Below, piece by piece: positions 11,388 through 25,700 of a DNA stretch of 64,000 bases; position 1 is the stretch's first letter, and each line of letters opens with the position of its first letter. The stretch is taken from NCBI RefSeq assembly GCF_000764305.2, contig NW_025934939.1, positions 1 to 64,000 on the forward strand, given 5' to 3'. The notes under the pieces are model-generated. The model did not search any database and had not been told where the DNA came from. It saw nothing but the letters and a program-made list of their open reading frames with translations. Made by a program: the position numbers and the translations under genes. This stretch comes from Hyalella azteca (taxonomy: Eukaryota > Arthropoda > Malacostraca > Amphipoda > Hyalellidae).

Positions 11388-11593
11388 TTTCCCGTATTTC
11401 CACCTTAAGAAATGAGATGCCATTTTGCCATTTTCGCTTCTGAAACAATCTGGTCTACACTAATACAAAAAGATTTCGTTATTGTTATACTCGTGTTAAT
11501 ATATTCCGTATTGCCACCTTAAGCAATGCGACGGCTTTTTTCGCTTCTGAAACAAGCTGGTCTATACTAAAACAAAAAGATTTCGTTATTGTA
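11388..11593. repeat. Two-copy duplication of about 100-115 bp
   Basis: The block with caccttaag, ttttcgcttctgaaacaa, ctggtctacact and caaaaagatttcgttattgt occurs twice in direct orientation, with several substitutions and a short deletion between copies. Confidence 0.8.
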
Positions 11594-13611
11594 CATTAAT
11601 ATTGGCGAATTTTAGCCAGTGTATTGAAACCGTCCGTTTTTTGGTGACCAAAAATTCTTAAGATGTTCGATGTCGTACAAGATTGATCAGTGATGATATG
11701 GTGCTATAAATAATATCTTTCGGGAAAACGAGATGAGAACCAGAGTGAATCATCGATATTTTTGCTATCAGTGCCTCAGTGTGCCTCTATGAAACCAAAC
11801 GCAGTGTTATTTCGTGCGTCAGCCAACAAAAACCTAAGCTTCAAGTTATCTTCAAATTTTCACTGTACTTAATTGAAAGAGTCGAGATTCGATATTGATT
11901 ATGCATGAAGATATTATCATTTATATTAACTGCTAATTTGTTATATGAACTGCCAAGATCAAGATAGCGGGATTTTTTTAGACAAAACTTCAAGTTTTTT
12001 CAACACGAACATAACATTTTCCTTTGTTGTAATGTTTCCAATGATTTGGTGCCCCAGAGACTAACACGAGTTTAGTCTTCGAGACTATCCATCTTTTAGG
12101 TTGAACTGTTAGCTTATCTTGACCGCTACCACGTGCAGCACATATCATAGCAATAGTAACTGTACGCATAATTTTCTAGTATGCTGAACATTGTTCTGAA
12201 TTGCCAGTTCAGTTCAGAATAAGCATAAATACTTTGGAGCTCGGTTTGATAATACATCTTGGTTACTGATCAAGTTTCAATATCGCATTAAAACATGACT
12301 TATTATTCTAACTGGTCTTCGGCCAAAAATCGTACTGTAGAGTTTAAAACTTCATATTTTCTCACTAAGTGTGAAGAAAATTTGAGTTTATTCGACTACA
12401 TTTTATTTCAATTAACTGAAACCGTGTATGTAACTTCCATTTATTTGTTCTCTACTATTGTAATTTCCCTACAACGTATACCGAGGCATTTAAATTTTGA
12501 GTGTGACACCCTATAGCAGTTCTCTCCTGTAGAATAGGCGCTCTGTGCGTGACAAATTCTCATTTAAATGTCTTAATGAGCGGCATTTGTGCGCCAATTC
12601 ATATGGCGCCTCTGTACGTTTGCAGAAATTGTTCTCCAAGCAATAAATCGTGTTCAACATCATATGATAAATATCTAACGCTAAGTTGCATCGTTTTAAC
12701 TGTATAATTTACAAGTGTTTGTCGTTAAAATGTACAATTTATTCAACCGATTTGACCGAACACTCAGTGTATTGGACCAAACGGTGTTTTCATTTCTATC
12801 CTATATAACCAAATCATGAGTTAAATTTTTTACCGTTATATGTCGTACTGAATTCAGTTGAGTTGTAGGTTACTCGCACTGCTCTTTGAGTCTATTGCTG
12901 TTCACTTGTTCTTAATTAATGTCTTTTAATATTCAATCGTTATTTCTCAGATTCTGTTGATGCGTTTCTGTTCCCCTATTCTTTATTAGTTTCCTATTCT
13001 TTTTTTTACACCTGTAACTTTTACGTTCCTGTTGCTGTTTACCTGTTCTTAATCGTTTTTGTTCATGTTCACTTTTTTCGTATTTTGCCTTGTTCCTCTT
13101 TAGTTCCGGTTTTGTTTCACTTATTCTTTAATATTTTCTGCTGATATTTGCCTGTTATTTCTTTCTCTCTGATCTCCTGTTCATTCACTTTTTCTGGAGG
13201 GGCCAACGCCTCTGGTAAGCTCAATTTTTTTTTAATTTAAGAAATTTTATGGGCCATTAACTTTTTATCGTTGATGAACTAGCCAAATTTTCGTCCATTT
13301 TACTATTACTGTCTTTATTTCCATCTATTTAACTTAATTAAATCAAGAACAACTCAAAACTCTCGTCGCTAAGAATTATTTTTAATTCAATGCATTTAAT
13401 TGTTAAACATTGCCGCCAAAGTTTCATAAATTTGCTAGTCGGAAGTGCATGGAACCTTTAACACCAAATGTCTTTATTATTAACCCTATTTGATGTTTTA
13501 GTTCAATATTTAGCACCCTAATTAAGAACGTTAACTTATAAAGGCGTTATCACATTTGCATTACGTTGTGCGTGTGTATTAATGACACATATTTATTTTA
13601 TTCGATTTACA

Positions 13612-13648
13612 CCACACACACATTCTACACACAAAATGTGTGTGTGGA
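13612..13648. repeat. CA/TG hairpin
   Basis: ccacacacacatt and aatgtgtgtgtgg are perfect 13-base inverted copies separated by about ten bases. A microsatellite origin is likely. Confidence 0.6.
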
Positions 13649-15197
13649 GGTCGTTCGTGCTGAAAACCTCGATGTCGAGGTCAGGTAACCGCGAATTAAC
13701 GACTTTAATGAACACATGTAATTTAAATTGTAATTAACACATAGAGCGCACGTCACAAACTTGTTTTATTCTTTTAATGTGTATGTTATGGCCCTACCTC
13801 GCATGCAATATTCATACGAATATACGAATTACACGAGTAATGTTCATACGGATAATATTAATATTATGCCTAAAAATATAATTGACTTGGCCTGGTCTAC
13901 TTCACTATGTTGCGTTCGGTATCTCACTAACGTTTTTTCGAATGTTTTTAGATATCTATGCATTAATGCAGCTATTTTATTCATTATAAGTTGGATATAC
14001 AACACTATTTTAATGTGTTATTTTGTCAGTCATGCCAGTTTCTTCAAAGACAATTATAAGTAAACTGCGTTTTATATTCCGTATTATGTTAAGAGTTCCG
14101 GTTTTATAATAAATGAAAGTCGTTCTTTATTATATACTATAATCAACGGCTGTGAAAAAATCTCAAGCATTTCCAGCCAGCCTAGTAATTTCTAGCAATG
14201 AGGTTTTTGTTAAGAGATATTTTCGTGAATTTTTAGCGTTATCTTGGTTCGTCCTGCTCTTATTCACTAGGTAATTTCGCTATTAATGTCAAAATTAACC
14301 TTTCTTTCATTGCTATCACAGCAAATTATCACCACAATAATTATACCTGGATCAATAATAATAATTATACCTGGATCAACTCTTTCGTTGAGTATTCAAA
14401 TGTTTTCATTGTAGAGGGCTAGGTTAATTATTAGGGATTAGTAGAGCATTGCTCACTGCATCGCAATGCGCTAAAATCTTTCCTTCCATTTAAAACATTG
14501 GACGTGCACTGCCGAGCCTGCCGAGCTTCCTGGCTCTACAATCACGTCTAGTCACGCTAACTCGACATGACACTAGAACCTTGCCTAAACGACAGGTAAT
14601 TCCCATGGGTAATTCCTGCACCTCTGCAAATTAAAGAGGAGTGTCTTGTGTAGAAATCCTCAACCCGACAGTGATCCTGAAATCACTGATCATGATACTG
14701 AATAATTTGCTCTTGATTAAAGTGATGGGTTTCAGTATCGTTCAACACGCGAAATGCTTTGTGATCAAAGAAATATTTTTCATATCCAATTATAAAAATT
14801 TAATCGGTTAAATGATGGCATGAATTGGAAAATCAATGCTTAAAAGAATCCCAGACAGTCAGTGTGAAGTTCTAAGATTCTTCAACTATATCATCCTCCT
14901 GTGACACTAATAATAATCGATAAGTCGTATATCGTCATTAGAATCCAGCGGTCAGACGTGTTCAATGATCGATTGAAGTTGCCGCGTGGTTGTCATCCTG
15001 AAACGCGGACTTAACCATCGCAAGCATGCCTTATTGGTCCCGTATACAATATATTTATTGCAATGCTCTGCAGATACGAAGCCGAGTGTCATTGCGACAG
15101 CCGGTGTGGGAGGTGACCTGTCGGCTGCGCTGGCGTGGCTATCGCCTGAATCTTTTGTTCCGTGGATCGCTATTCATCAATTTTATTAGAATAGAAG

Positions 15198-16120
15198 TGT
15201 CGGCACTGAAGAAATAGGCCCATGGCCTGTTGCCGATTCTTGAACTTTTCGTGGCTTGATTCACAAGGGATCCGGCCTTTGAAACCCGGTCTTTCCATAA
15301 CAGACGATTTATTGAGATAGCTGCTGGACTTATTGTCTGGTCCCTAATTTGCTTGGCATTTTAAGACTGAACATATGCTCCTGCATAGCTTCGTCTATTC
15401 CGTTAACTTTACGATCGCGCTGTTCAGTGTTAGAACGTGAGAACATCGTTTTCTTCAGTAGAGAAATTTGAACTTCTGATTTGCAGGTGTTACGCATATT
15501 TCTATATTCGGAATGTGCCTCGCTAACTGTTAAGATTTACTTATATACGTAGGATTGAGCTTCGTTTGATCAAAGTAAAACTTATTCAGTTTAACGGTTT
15601 TAGGATTTCGTCTATAAAACCATTCTTTCTTAATCGGTGTGCCAGACGGATATGACACATTTTACATAAAAAAACATAGAATTTCCATTTGACTCGCGGT
15701 GTAAAATGGGAAGTAATCGTTATTTATTTTAAATGGCATTTTTATAAATCGATTTAAAAATCAAATGCATATTTTTGGAGCCAACTTCCCGACCTACTGT
15801 AGCTGAGTTATGCCTTCCTATTCTCCCATAAAAATTAAGATTTTAGGTCCAAATATCCCGACTCGAGGTATCGTGGAGACTACTAATCAATCCTGTCATT
15901 CTGTTGGTATTGGAATATTCGCTACTCAAGGCTAGTAATTTTCACAGCAAAAGAGAATCGAGAAATTTACAAACATAACCCCATTCATTACTTCCTAGTA
16001 TAGTATAGTATATTACTGTATATATAGTATAGACTATAGTATCTTCGGCATTGAAGAATAGGCCTGGATAGGCCTGTCGCCGATTCTTGTACTTTTCTTG
16101 GCTAGACTGGCCTTTTGCTC
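15198..16120. repeat. Paired dispersed repeat at 15198-15270 and 16044-16120
   Basis: Both copies read tcggcaytgaaga, then ataggcc, tggcctg, cgccgattcttg or tgccgattcttg, and acttttcktggct. They are about 845 bases apart in direct orientation. The intervening DNA is unremarkable AT-rich sequence, so this could be a segmental duplication or two insertions of one element. Confidence 0.65.
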
Positions 16121-17839
16121 AAATCTTTTTTGCTGAAATTAAATCCTCTTCTTATATAAATAAAAAAATCAATTTTACCTTAGATTTCTAAAATTTATTT
16201 TATGCCGTTTGGTTTCTTAAGTCTGTTGAATTCTAAATTGTATTGGATGCTCGTTAAATGTAATTATTTCGTTTGCCTTCTATAGTATAAATTTGATTAG
16301 CATATTTCAGCAAATTTTCGTAAGAGCTAAAAGATCGATGAGCTTCGCGCTCCCACTTGCCACTCAGAGGCTGTTTCTTGACAACGCCAATATTTTTACG
16401 ATAAAAAAATAATGCACGGAACAATGATGGCTGATACTTAGATACTAAATTGCCGTCGATCACTTATTTTTGAGTTTCCTCAAAGAGGATCTAAGCTTAC
16501 GATTAGGCAAGGCAATATTTTGCATTTCTAGAAGCTAAATTCGGACCATTAGCTCGCGGCTATTCAGAGACTCTAGGGTCCGTGATCTCAGGAAGCAAAA
16601 GAAAATAAAACCGACCGAAAATAAGACGCAAACGATAAGGGAACTTTAATGCAAGACTGTGCAGCAGACAAATGTTCCTTGATATGGGATGCAAAACCAA
16701 AGTTGCGAGCAGTCTTTTTTCCCGTCGTGAGCTATTCTCTCCGACAAATTCATGACATCCGTTGTGAAATTAAACGATTTGTCGATTGACTAAAATTTCC
16801 AGCTGAAATCATTTTCATCTTATACTTTGTTGACTATTTGTCATCAGGGAGAGCGATTGAGCAAGGAGTACCATCGACAACTTTCATATTCTATTTATAG
16901 CAATTATCCAGTACTTTAATGAATATCTGAGTTACTGCCCGCCATCGATATTTATTTTTCAATTCACTTCGATTTGGTGATTTCTTCACATCGTTAGACT
17001 GGCAGACCCATTCATTAAGTAACGCGAATGCAATAATTGCTTTGAAAATCCCACCGGGTACTTCAATCGAGCTCGCAATTGGAATAGAATCAAGAGGGGA
17101 TTTAAGGTCTTAGGTCGCATGTCCATCCCACTAAATTCTAATGAGTTCGATTGAGCACTCTAATTCCCAGCTCCCGAAATGAAAGCTTCGTAATCATATA
17201 ATAATTAACAATTTAGTTTTAAACAATTAAATATCAGCCAAGAAACATGACATAATAAATAAAATTAATAAAAGAACAAAATGTCGAGTGGTAGCTGAAA
17301 GTAGGCAATGTCCCGCGCCATGCAGAAATGCACATGATATTCATTGCCTATGAGCACATTTTCAATTATTATTCGCAGACAAACCGGAAGATTTTTATGA
17401 CAAATATTTTATGCAAATAAAATACGGGTCTTGCAGCACAATGAAAATTGACCTGTTGTAGCCGCCCTATTCGAAGGTGCAGAAAATGTTTAAGGTATTA
17501 GTGAAGACAAATGCCTGTGATAGCATCCAACGAATTAACGCTGCTTCGATTTCAATAGAGTGAAGCTGAAATTAGGAGCAGACTTTTGCTAAGGCTGAGG
17601 TAGAGTACGAGGCATGATGATTCAAATTGTTTTAATATCAGTCAATCTTAATTTACAAATTGTTTTCAACAGTATTCAAGCCATTGCTGGAACGAAAAGC
17701 TGGAGGCACAAATATATGCGCAATAATAAATAATAATTGATAAAAAAATAAATAATAATTCTTCCCAAGTAGTGTTCTAAAGTATTTTGTGTCCTAATCT
17801 GTTATCCAAGACTTAACCTGTTCCTTATCTTGTTATACA

Positions 17840-17938
17840 TTACCAAAGCTGCCACCGTATCCTGCTATCCAAGACCAAAGCTGCCACCGTATCCTGCTAT
17901 CCAAGACCAAAGCTGCCACCGTATCCTGATATCCAAGA
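17840..17938. repeat. 31-bp tandem repeat, three copies
   Basis: A unit containing ccaaagctgccaccgtatcc is repeated three times almost without change (17845, 17876 and 17907 approximately). The reverse strand is open through it, but nothing suggests a real gene. Confidence 0.85.
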
Positions 17939-18085
17939 AGAAACAGATTTCTCCAGGGGGTGTGCAGCAGCTCATTATCTCTGTGGCTTGATGGCTACCC
18001 GAGCCTTCTGTTTGTGGCATCTGTGATTGCCTTATCCGACGAACCTTGAACCGTGGATACGGGAATTCCATGAATGAAAAAAATC

Positions 18086-18224
18086 TAACTCAGTACCCAC
18101 TGCAGTGAGTGATAGAGAGCGCATTTTCTCGTAGACGAAAACGTGAAGTCACAGACGGACAGACAGACGGGCATGGCTAGCACATGCAATAGTGCATTTG
18201 TTCCGTAAATGAGAAAATGCTCTA
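18086..18224 (+). mobile_element. Dispersed element, copy 2
   Basis: This copy has the same orientation as copy 1: taactcagtacccactgcag at the left and gagaaaatgctcta at the right. It includes the gacggacagacagacggg run and a gaaaacgtgaagtcac block. Confidence 0.8.
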
Positions 18225-19204
18225 AAGAGACCAATGTTTTGTAACTTCGAACCGCTTGATCGCCCGAACTCTCCTGTCAATTCTCAAATTTTTCGCTTGT
18301 CGAGATTTAAGACATTTAATGTCTCAAAATCGAATGGAAAACCGTATTTTCGGCAGCACATCACCCGTCTCAGAGAATTGCTTCATTTAGTGATCTCTGT
18401 AAAATTTTTCAGTGAAATTCGGTGGATTGTGTACCTTAGAAGTGATCGAATAAATGAACATTAAATTGTTAATTTTTTTGGTTATATATACGTATATATA
18501 TTTACGAAATAATCGAATTGCTTTGCATATCATTGCACAATTTTTAGACCTTAATTCGACACATTTCTCTGTTTTGAATCCTGTTAATTGCATGAAGTTT
18601 GCATTGTTATACTGTTCAATATCATGAGAGCATTTATTCACTATTGAAATTTATTTCTAAAAGATGAAGTCAAATCACTCTACGCTGATCCGGATATTAT
18701 TATTTGTAGATCCAATTAATATGTCAAATGCATAGCGGTTTCGTTCTACGTAAATTTAGCCATTAACACACATGGATAAATTTCAGGTAAAATAAATGAA
18801 CAATAAAGAATATCTATAAATTATAGATAGAAGGCAAATAAAATGCACACAACGCTTTGCTAATAATATATTCGCGCGCATATTCATTTTAGTGATGTAA
18901 TGATTAGTGGATTAATCTTCGAATGCTACTTATTTCAGTTATTTGTAATGCAATCCACAAATTTGAAAGCCGTTTCCAAGGAATGGTCCTAGTTTTATTA
19001 AAATTTGATAAATCAAATGTGGGTGTGAAAGAGTATTACGTCTATTGATAATACTTATGTTTGAAATCATTTACGAATTCGAGCGAAATATAATCTAAGA
19101 AATCTTCTATCTAGACTTCTAGAGCAACGACTGGGTAAACTGCTTTAAAGAATAACACTGAAAACTTTTGAAAGGCAAAACGTCTCAGAAGTTTCCAAGT
19201 TTTC

Positions 19205-19320
19205 CAGGTACGTTGAGTCGTTGACGACGCCGACGGCGTTCCGCGCATTCGAGTCTCGGTCATCGCAGTGAGAGGTTGTGCGGCTGTTGCGCTGCCGCTG
19301 TCACCTGTTACTTTGCACTC
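19205..19320 (+). promoter_or_regulatory. GC-rich block upstream of possible lectin-gene start
   Basis: This is a CpG-bearing stretch (gacgacgccgacggcgttcc and following) in otherwise AT-rich DNA, about 400 bases before the proposed start exon. It could be a promoter or untranslated first exon. No TATA box or initiator can be assigned. Confidence 0.25.
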
Positions 19321-19690
19321 TATGTTGCTACTTCATCTATTCGTTACAGATTTTGATAATTCATGCAAATTTTTCATGTTATAGCTGACAACTAAGAGGA
19401 ACGCTCTATTGACTATCATTTGAAGTTTTAGTTCGCGCAATTATTAAGTGTGTCTCACATAAACTAAAGCTTGAACAGTGAAAATATTCGGCACAGATTC
19501 GAATGGGCAGTTTTATTAGTTAGCACTGCTCCCTGCGTTGGATTTGTGTGCATAGGTGCTCGTAAGTTTTTTCAAGTGTATTCACGTACCTAAACGGAAT
19601 GTTTTTGGTATTGGTTCCATAATGGCCATCGCATTTATTTAAACTCTAACCTCGCGACTTTGTGGCAGAAAACCGTTCCTTCTATTACAG

Positions 19691-19743
19691 TTCTATACAA
19701 GATCTCCAACATGTTTCTTCACATGGCTAAAATGGAGAAACGG
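19691..19743 (+). CDS. Possible start exon of the lectin-domain membrane protein
   Basis: An acceptor-like ctattacag ends at 19690 and a strong donor gtgagt starts at 19744. An ATG at 19711, preceded by caac, opens an 11-residue coding piece, MFLHMAKMEKR, that ends in phase 0. The transmembrane exon at 23298 begins in phase 0 with KKPAAKG, so joining them gives a short basic cytoplasmic N-terminus typical of type II membrane proteins. A second in-frame ATG lies at 19723. The piece is too short to prove from sequence alone. Confidence 0.4.
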
Positions 19744-22700
19744 GTGAGTGATAACTCTAATGAAGTCATTTTCAAGATTTGCATTTGTTCAGTGTATTTA
19801 GAAAGCATGAACTCGCTTTGTCAAATTTCTTCTGATTTAAGATTTTTATTTCAATTTAGGATTATCAATAATTTGATTCAAGTTTAAAATTTATATTACA
19901 ACTCTGGAAATGACTAAAGTATTGATATGCCTTGTACATTGCTATCAATATATATCGTTGTGCTTTACCGTCAATGACACGTAAGTAGCCACTAAGCAAC
20001 CTCGCCGCTCGTCTCAAGTAAGAACCCTATTATGGCTGTTGTGTCTGGTCAGAACTACGATTTGGAGGGTTCGATAACAGCACGATGACTACGTAGATTT
20101 ATGGTCGCGCTAGAAAGATTTGGTCCAGTTTTCTTCATTAAATAGATCGTTTCTATTGAAAGCCGGCGACTTTAGTGCTCTGTCAACGTTATCGACATAA
20201 CGGCATTGACTGTAGGCTCGAAATTTTGGCTTTTGAAGTCGAAATTTCCTTAGTTTTATTTAAGGTTATTCGGATTTCGGATAACATAGTATCTGCAAGT
20301 TCAAATCACACAATGAATGATATAATTTTTGTGCTTATTTTGATAGTATATATCAGTAAAACGATTTCAGATCCAATTAATTATGATCAAAGAATTTGTT
20401 GGAGCAAAAGCTAACTTCACGAAATATTGCGCTCCGAAGGCGCTCCAGAATTAAATGTAAGAAATAAACTTTCGGGCAAACTTCGGTGCAAAGAAAACTG
20501 GAGACCTAAGGTTAACAAAAATGCTACGTGGAAAGTCTATGGGAAATTGCACTTACGTTTATTGTTGCAAATTCAATGAAATTGGCGACACAAAAACTAA
20601 ACTTTGAGTATAAATGGTACAATTTATTTTAAAATTAATAAAGAATTGGTACCCTTCCAATTTCTTTCAATATGCCCTTATTAAAAATCCAAGTTGGGTA
20701 AAGACGCTTGGAGAAGGACCTACAGAAATACGAATTTAATTTACAATTTATGAATACATATTTTTATCATCTAATTATAGATGATAAAGGATTAAGATAG
20801 TTAAAGGTATAAATCATCTTGATAATTAAGTATGATTATTACTTTGAATGTGATTGTTTCATTTAAACCTTGCAAAGACCCTGGTGCTTGCACCTCTCCT
20901 TCATTAAATAGGTGAAAAAATAATAATAAATTCCAATTGTTTTTTTTTGCGATGAACTTGTGCATTCATAATGCATGCACACGTGCCGCGCTATTCTGAG
21001 GCGTAAAGCGGGAACGCGACCACGGTTTTTAACGCTGCTTTGTTCTACTGATTTATAGTAAAAAAATTATTGCAATGTATACATCACTTCTTATTACACA
21101 TAAATCTATCTTGATGTGCATTGTGCAATACCCAAATTCGTAAACTATAGGAACTGTCATTATAACTGAGCGCTGAAACGAAACCGGTATAACGAAAGTG
21201 CTGGGAAAAGTAGAAATTATTTTTTATGATTTTATTTAATCGTAACGTATATCTTACAGAAGCTCAGTTTCATGATATTGAAGGTAGATTGGCATAAATG
21301 AACTCTTGTTTTTAGAGAAACAAGGAATCCTAAACGTAAAAATTTGTAAGACGTTACTTCGTACAATTTATAAGTGCAATATGGGAATTATGTGACTGCA
21401 TGACCTCAAATTGCCACGTAAAGTGGACAGTTTAAGGCTGAGGTATCGTGCTCTATTTAACCTGTAATAAAGTACGATGATGGGTTACAATAGCGCGTGT
21501 ATATATATAACTTCAATATCGGACCGTGTGCAATTTGTACTGCTTTCCTGTCCCAGCAGGCGTAAAGACTTGTATAATCAACCGAATAAAAGCAGTTTAT
21601 ATACATGCATACTACCTTGCATTGATCTAGAAGCCAAGTGCACCGTATTTCGAACCTGCAGTGACTTAGGTTCGAGCCTCAGCGAAATTGTGAAATTTCG
21701 ACGTGAAAATTCGACGTTGTCGCTAACCGTCGGCTATGGTGCATACCCTTAGATTACGATAAGCAATTCTTTTTCCCTATATTATGAGTGTAGAATTTTA
21801 GTATCGGTATTTTTCCGCCCGTAATGTTCCCACGTAATTGAAAGCCGAAAGGATTAGATAATCGAAACGCCATGCCGTGTAAAAGCGTAAACGCAGGTCC
21901 CGGTCAAACGACCAGATATTTGATGGCAACAAATGAGCATGTAACTGCCAGCTGTATTGTTCGAACATCGCGGCCGTGCAAACTTGCGCTGGCTGCGATC
22001 AGATATCCAATAACCGCGTAGCAAGTTGTCTGACGCAAATTCATTGGTGAATATTGTGCTGTGTGTGCTATTCTAACAATGTATTACGCGCAAATATAAG
22101 TGCTGTTATAGTGCTATTTTAAGAATGTACTACAATGTACCACGCACAAATATAAGTGCTGTCAGTGCTATTCTAACAAATTGCACTCATTTAGAGACGT
22201 ATGTAAATGAATTAAACGAATATTACTCTTTATTCATGCACCAAATATTGCGTAAAATTTATCAAGTGAAATTAATCTTTTTTATACACATATTTTGATC
22301 TATAAGACATAGAAAACTGAATAGTACTGCGATTTCAATGCTACTACGACTTCAAGTAAGGGTCGCACATACTGTCGAAATTTCCGAGAAATGTCGTTCA
22401 CTGGAATTTTTTCCGAGCTCAGAGATGCAATTTATTATTTATCATAAAAAAGATGCAACGAACTTGAACATTGCGGCGAGATATTCATGAAAGTTTGATT
22501 AGGATACGTCAGAAATTATTTGTTTGCGGCACCTGATACATTACAGTTTTGATGCGTTATCTTAAAATTACGTTGAACCGTTTTCTGGAGTGATTTCAGA
22601 ATTTTTGACATTGTATTATCCTTCAAAATGAATGGAACAAAACTTTTCAGGTAGTTTAATAAAATCCTATCATATTTATTTCAAATTTATGTAATTATAA

Positions 22701-25700
22701 AATGTTCTGATTGATATATGTTTGTATCGGGCTGGATTTATTCAAGTGCCTAAACTTTTGCTCATATTTTTGATTCGAGTTTGTGTGGGAAAAATAAGAG
22801 TAATACATTTTATTTCCGTAGAATTAGTTTACCTGAGCTGAGTGCGAATATCACTTCATGTTAATAATAATATCCCTCAAGTCCCCATACGATGGGTTCA
22901 GGGATACAATTGTTTCAACCGTCGGGAATAATCTCATTTCGCCGACAATAATTATAAATTTATTTTTTATTCGACAATTTATTTCGTATCATTGTGTTTG
23001 AAGCTTGTAATTAGGTCATCATGCCAACAACAAATTGCCAACATGAACTCACAGTACGAAATACGCTCACAACATAAAATACGCCAACATGATCTTAAAT
23101 GATTTTAAATTTATTGTCGTCAGAATCGTCCTCTGGCGCAAAAAGTTTGGCGAATAACGGCTATTGAGCAAATCCGATGCTTAAAATTATACATTTAACC
23201 TCGCCTACAACGGTTTTAATTTAAAGTTTTACATTGTTATTATTAATAATATTATTTTTATTATTATTATTGCTATTATTTATTTTCCCCGCTACAGAAG
23301 AAGCCAGCAGCGAAGGGTGTGGGAGGCTTCCGTCCCGTCGTGGACTGGCGACACATCACAGTGAGGAGGCGGACTGTAGAGGACTGTAAAGTCATCACCT
23401 TCATCATCACCAGCGGCGTCGTCATCATCGTAATTGGGCTCATCATCACCGTACTCGGCTTTTTCGTCGTCAACAGTGAGTATTTTTTTTTAATTTTGCC
23501 AATAAAAAACAGGCTAGTTCGTTAATTAGCAGCTGTTTTTTAATTCGTCATTTAATTTTTAGCGCATTTTCTCATTTACGGAAAAAATGCACTATAGTGC
23601 TCGCCATTTCCGTCTGTCCGTCTGTCCGACTGTCTGTCCGTCCGTGACTTCACGTTTTCGTTCACGAGAAAATGCGCTCTCTGCTGCCACTCACTGCAGT
23701 GAGTACTGAGTTATATTTTTTGTTATTTTGATTACTTCGACATCAACGAGTTCGGCAGCTAAAACTATTGGGTTATATTCAACATCAGGCTCGGCTTCTT
23801 TAAAGAGGGTTATTTTGTGGTACTTAATTGACGTTTATTATAAGATGGGCATATTCTGTTTGACAATTTAATTAATCGATTTATGTATCAATATTTTGGT
23901 TCGATTGATATTTATATTCATTGACATTATAGGTATTTACGTACGTTGAGGCAGTTTTCACTGCATTATACTCCTATGCAATGTACATTGTACAATAAAA
24001 TGTACAATACGGTATCAAAAAATATAATAGCTAATTGGTTCGGTTTCCGAATCATGATGAGATTGTCATACCTCCTTTTTACTGGCGTCGTGAACGCCTT
24101 TTTGTTAAGTGTTTTCATGATTTCGTCCTAGCAATGGTGCCCGAATTTTTTTATTTATCCGGACAGTCGATTCCGAATTCATTCTAGTAAAATTTTTCCC
24201 CATTTGTTCTCTTTCTTTTCCGAGAGTCGATGCTCTATTCAGTCGGAGAACAATTCTCATTTTTTCCTACGTTGACAAGCTTGGTCCTCCTTTAGCCATC
24301 AGCAGTTTCTCTCGCCCGTTCATGTTTGGGAACTTCTTCTCCTGAACCCCGAATACAACGTAAGGCTTTTTCCGGGGGAAAAAATGCGTTTCTGCCGAAG
24401 TCGAATTGCGGCAAACAGCGGCAGCGCGCCAGTGTTTTGTAGCGTTCCTAACAAAAGGGAAGATCAGGCGAGAGAACTTCCTTCATGTCGGCACAACGCC
24501 TCGAAGAATGACACGTTCATTATACTGAAATGTGTTTGGCACAAAATAATGTTAGTTTCTCAGAGACTTCTTTTGTCTCTCTTTTTCATTTTCATTTTCT
24601 TCACAGTTTCATTTTTCATTTTTTTGCTATACTGTAGTACTTCATTGCCTTCGAAAAATTTTCAATAAGGTCCATCGTTCATTTTTTTAAAAAACTCTCT
24701 CTATGCTGCCGGTGTTCGAACGCAATAGTTCTAAAGAATAATTTCAGTCTCATTCGGTTGCTTTAATGGCTTCAACTTCCTAGAATAATTGAGATGAATA
24801 GTCATTTGAGGCCTCAGAGGCCTTCATACCTCCACAAATGAAAAGTTCATCAGTAATTGATTAAATTCTAGGCTTAAGTATTATACGAAGTTTCATTCAT
24901 GAGAATAGGTAAACACACATCGAATAAACTAGTATAATTTTTTTTTAAATTTGAATCAATTATAATTCTAAAATTTCCCCAATACTTTGCTATACATAAT
25001 TTTACATAAGAGGCATAATCACCAGTGTTTTTTAATATAAAAAATAGTTTTTAATTAGGAATTCGTCAATTTTTTAATACGGAACGGATCGTTCACCGGC
25101 TGATATATGCACGTCTTGGTCATTAATACGCGTGAAAGTCTCCTCGTACTAGCGATAACTGGGCATGACTCACAATACCTGCAATAATAGTGTACGTTCA
25201 TTGTTAATGATGACGTTCGTTGCGGTACTTCACTTCTTGGACACTTAACGAGCGTCTGCCATTAGCCCCCGCTTGCCGATATATTGGGGAAGTTTCTTCC
25301 GTTCTGATACGTTGTGCTGGCTTCTCCCTTCGTGAAAATTGCAGCAAGGTAATAACGTGCTACACACTCAGGAAATTATGAGTCATTTTGTCCATAAAGT
25401 AAGTTACTTTTTCACGTGACACTTATACGCCAAAATGTTTCAGGACAACCCACACATGAATAAAAAGTGAATAGCTATTTAGACAAATCATATTGCTTTC
25501 TCTGAGTGTGAGCTGCCTTTTCATGTGGGTCCAGATATCTAGAAGTCAATGATTAATCGGTTCTATGGCAACGATCGATTGTGCGTGTGTGTCCATCTCA
25601 TTAATGATCATATTTACTGCTTCCGGAGAAAAAGAATTTTCTTTTCCATTACGAATGAGTCAAGGAAAGGGAAAGATGAATTAATAAATTAACTAATCAC

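Larger units (their letters stand above)
7726..19690. other. Gene desert of about 12 kb with small repeats
   Basis: No exon with both good splice borders and recognisable protein was found on either strand. The stretch is AT-rich with frequent stops. It holds one copy of the dispersed element (9133-9260), a short array at 9763-9950, a duplicated segment at 11388-11593, a paired repeat at 15198/16044, a 31-bp array at 17840-17938 and a second dispersed copy at 18086-18224. It could be intergenic or part of an intron of a gene whose exons were missed. Confidence 0.55.
19744..23297. other. Presumed first intron of lectin gene
   Basis: AT-rich DNA with no supported exon. It contains a hairpin at 20763-20788, a duplicated segment at 22049-22180 and an attatt-type microsatellite just before the transmembrane exon. 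Confidence 0.4.

Noticed and set aside
15076..15189. Possible exon after an acceptor-like ctctgcag, moderately GC-rich
   Set aside because: Two frames are equally open, no donor fits and no protein family is recognised.
24384..24668. 94-codon forward frame with a hydrophobic end
   Set aside because: The hydrophobic part comes from a T-rich tract; no splice context or homology is seen.
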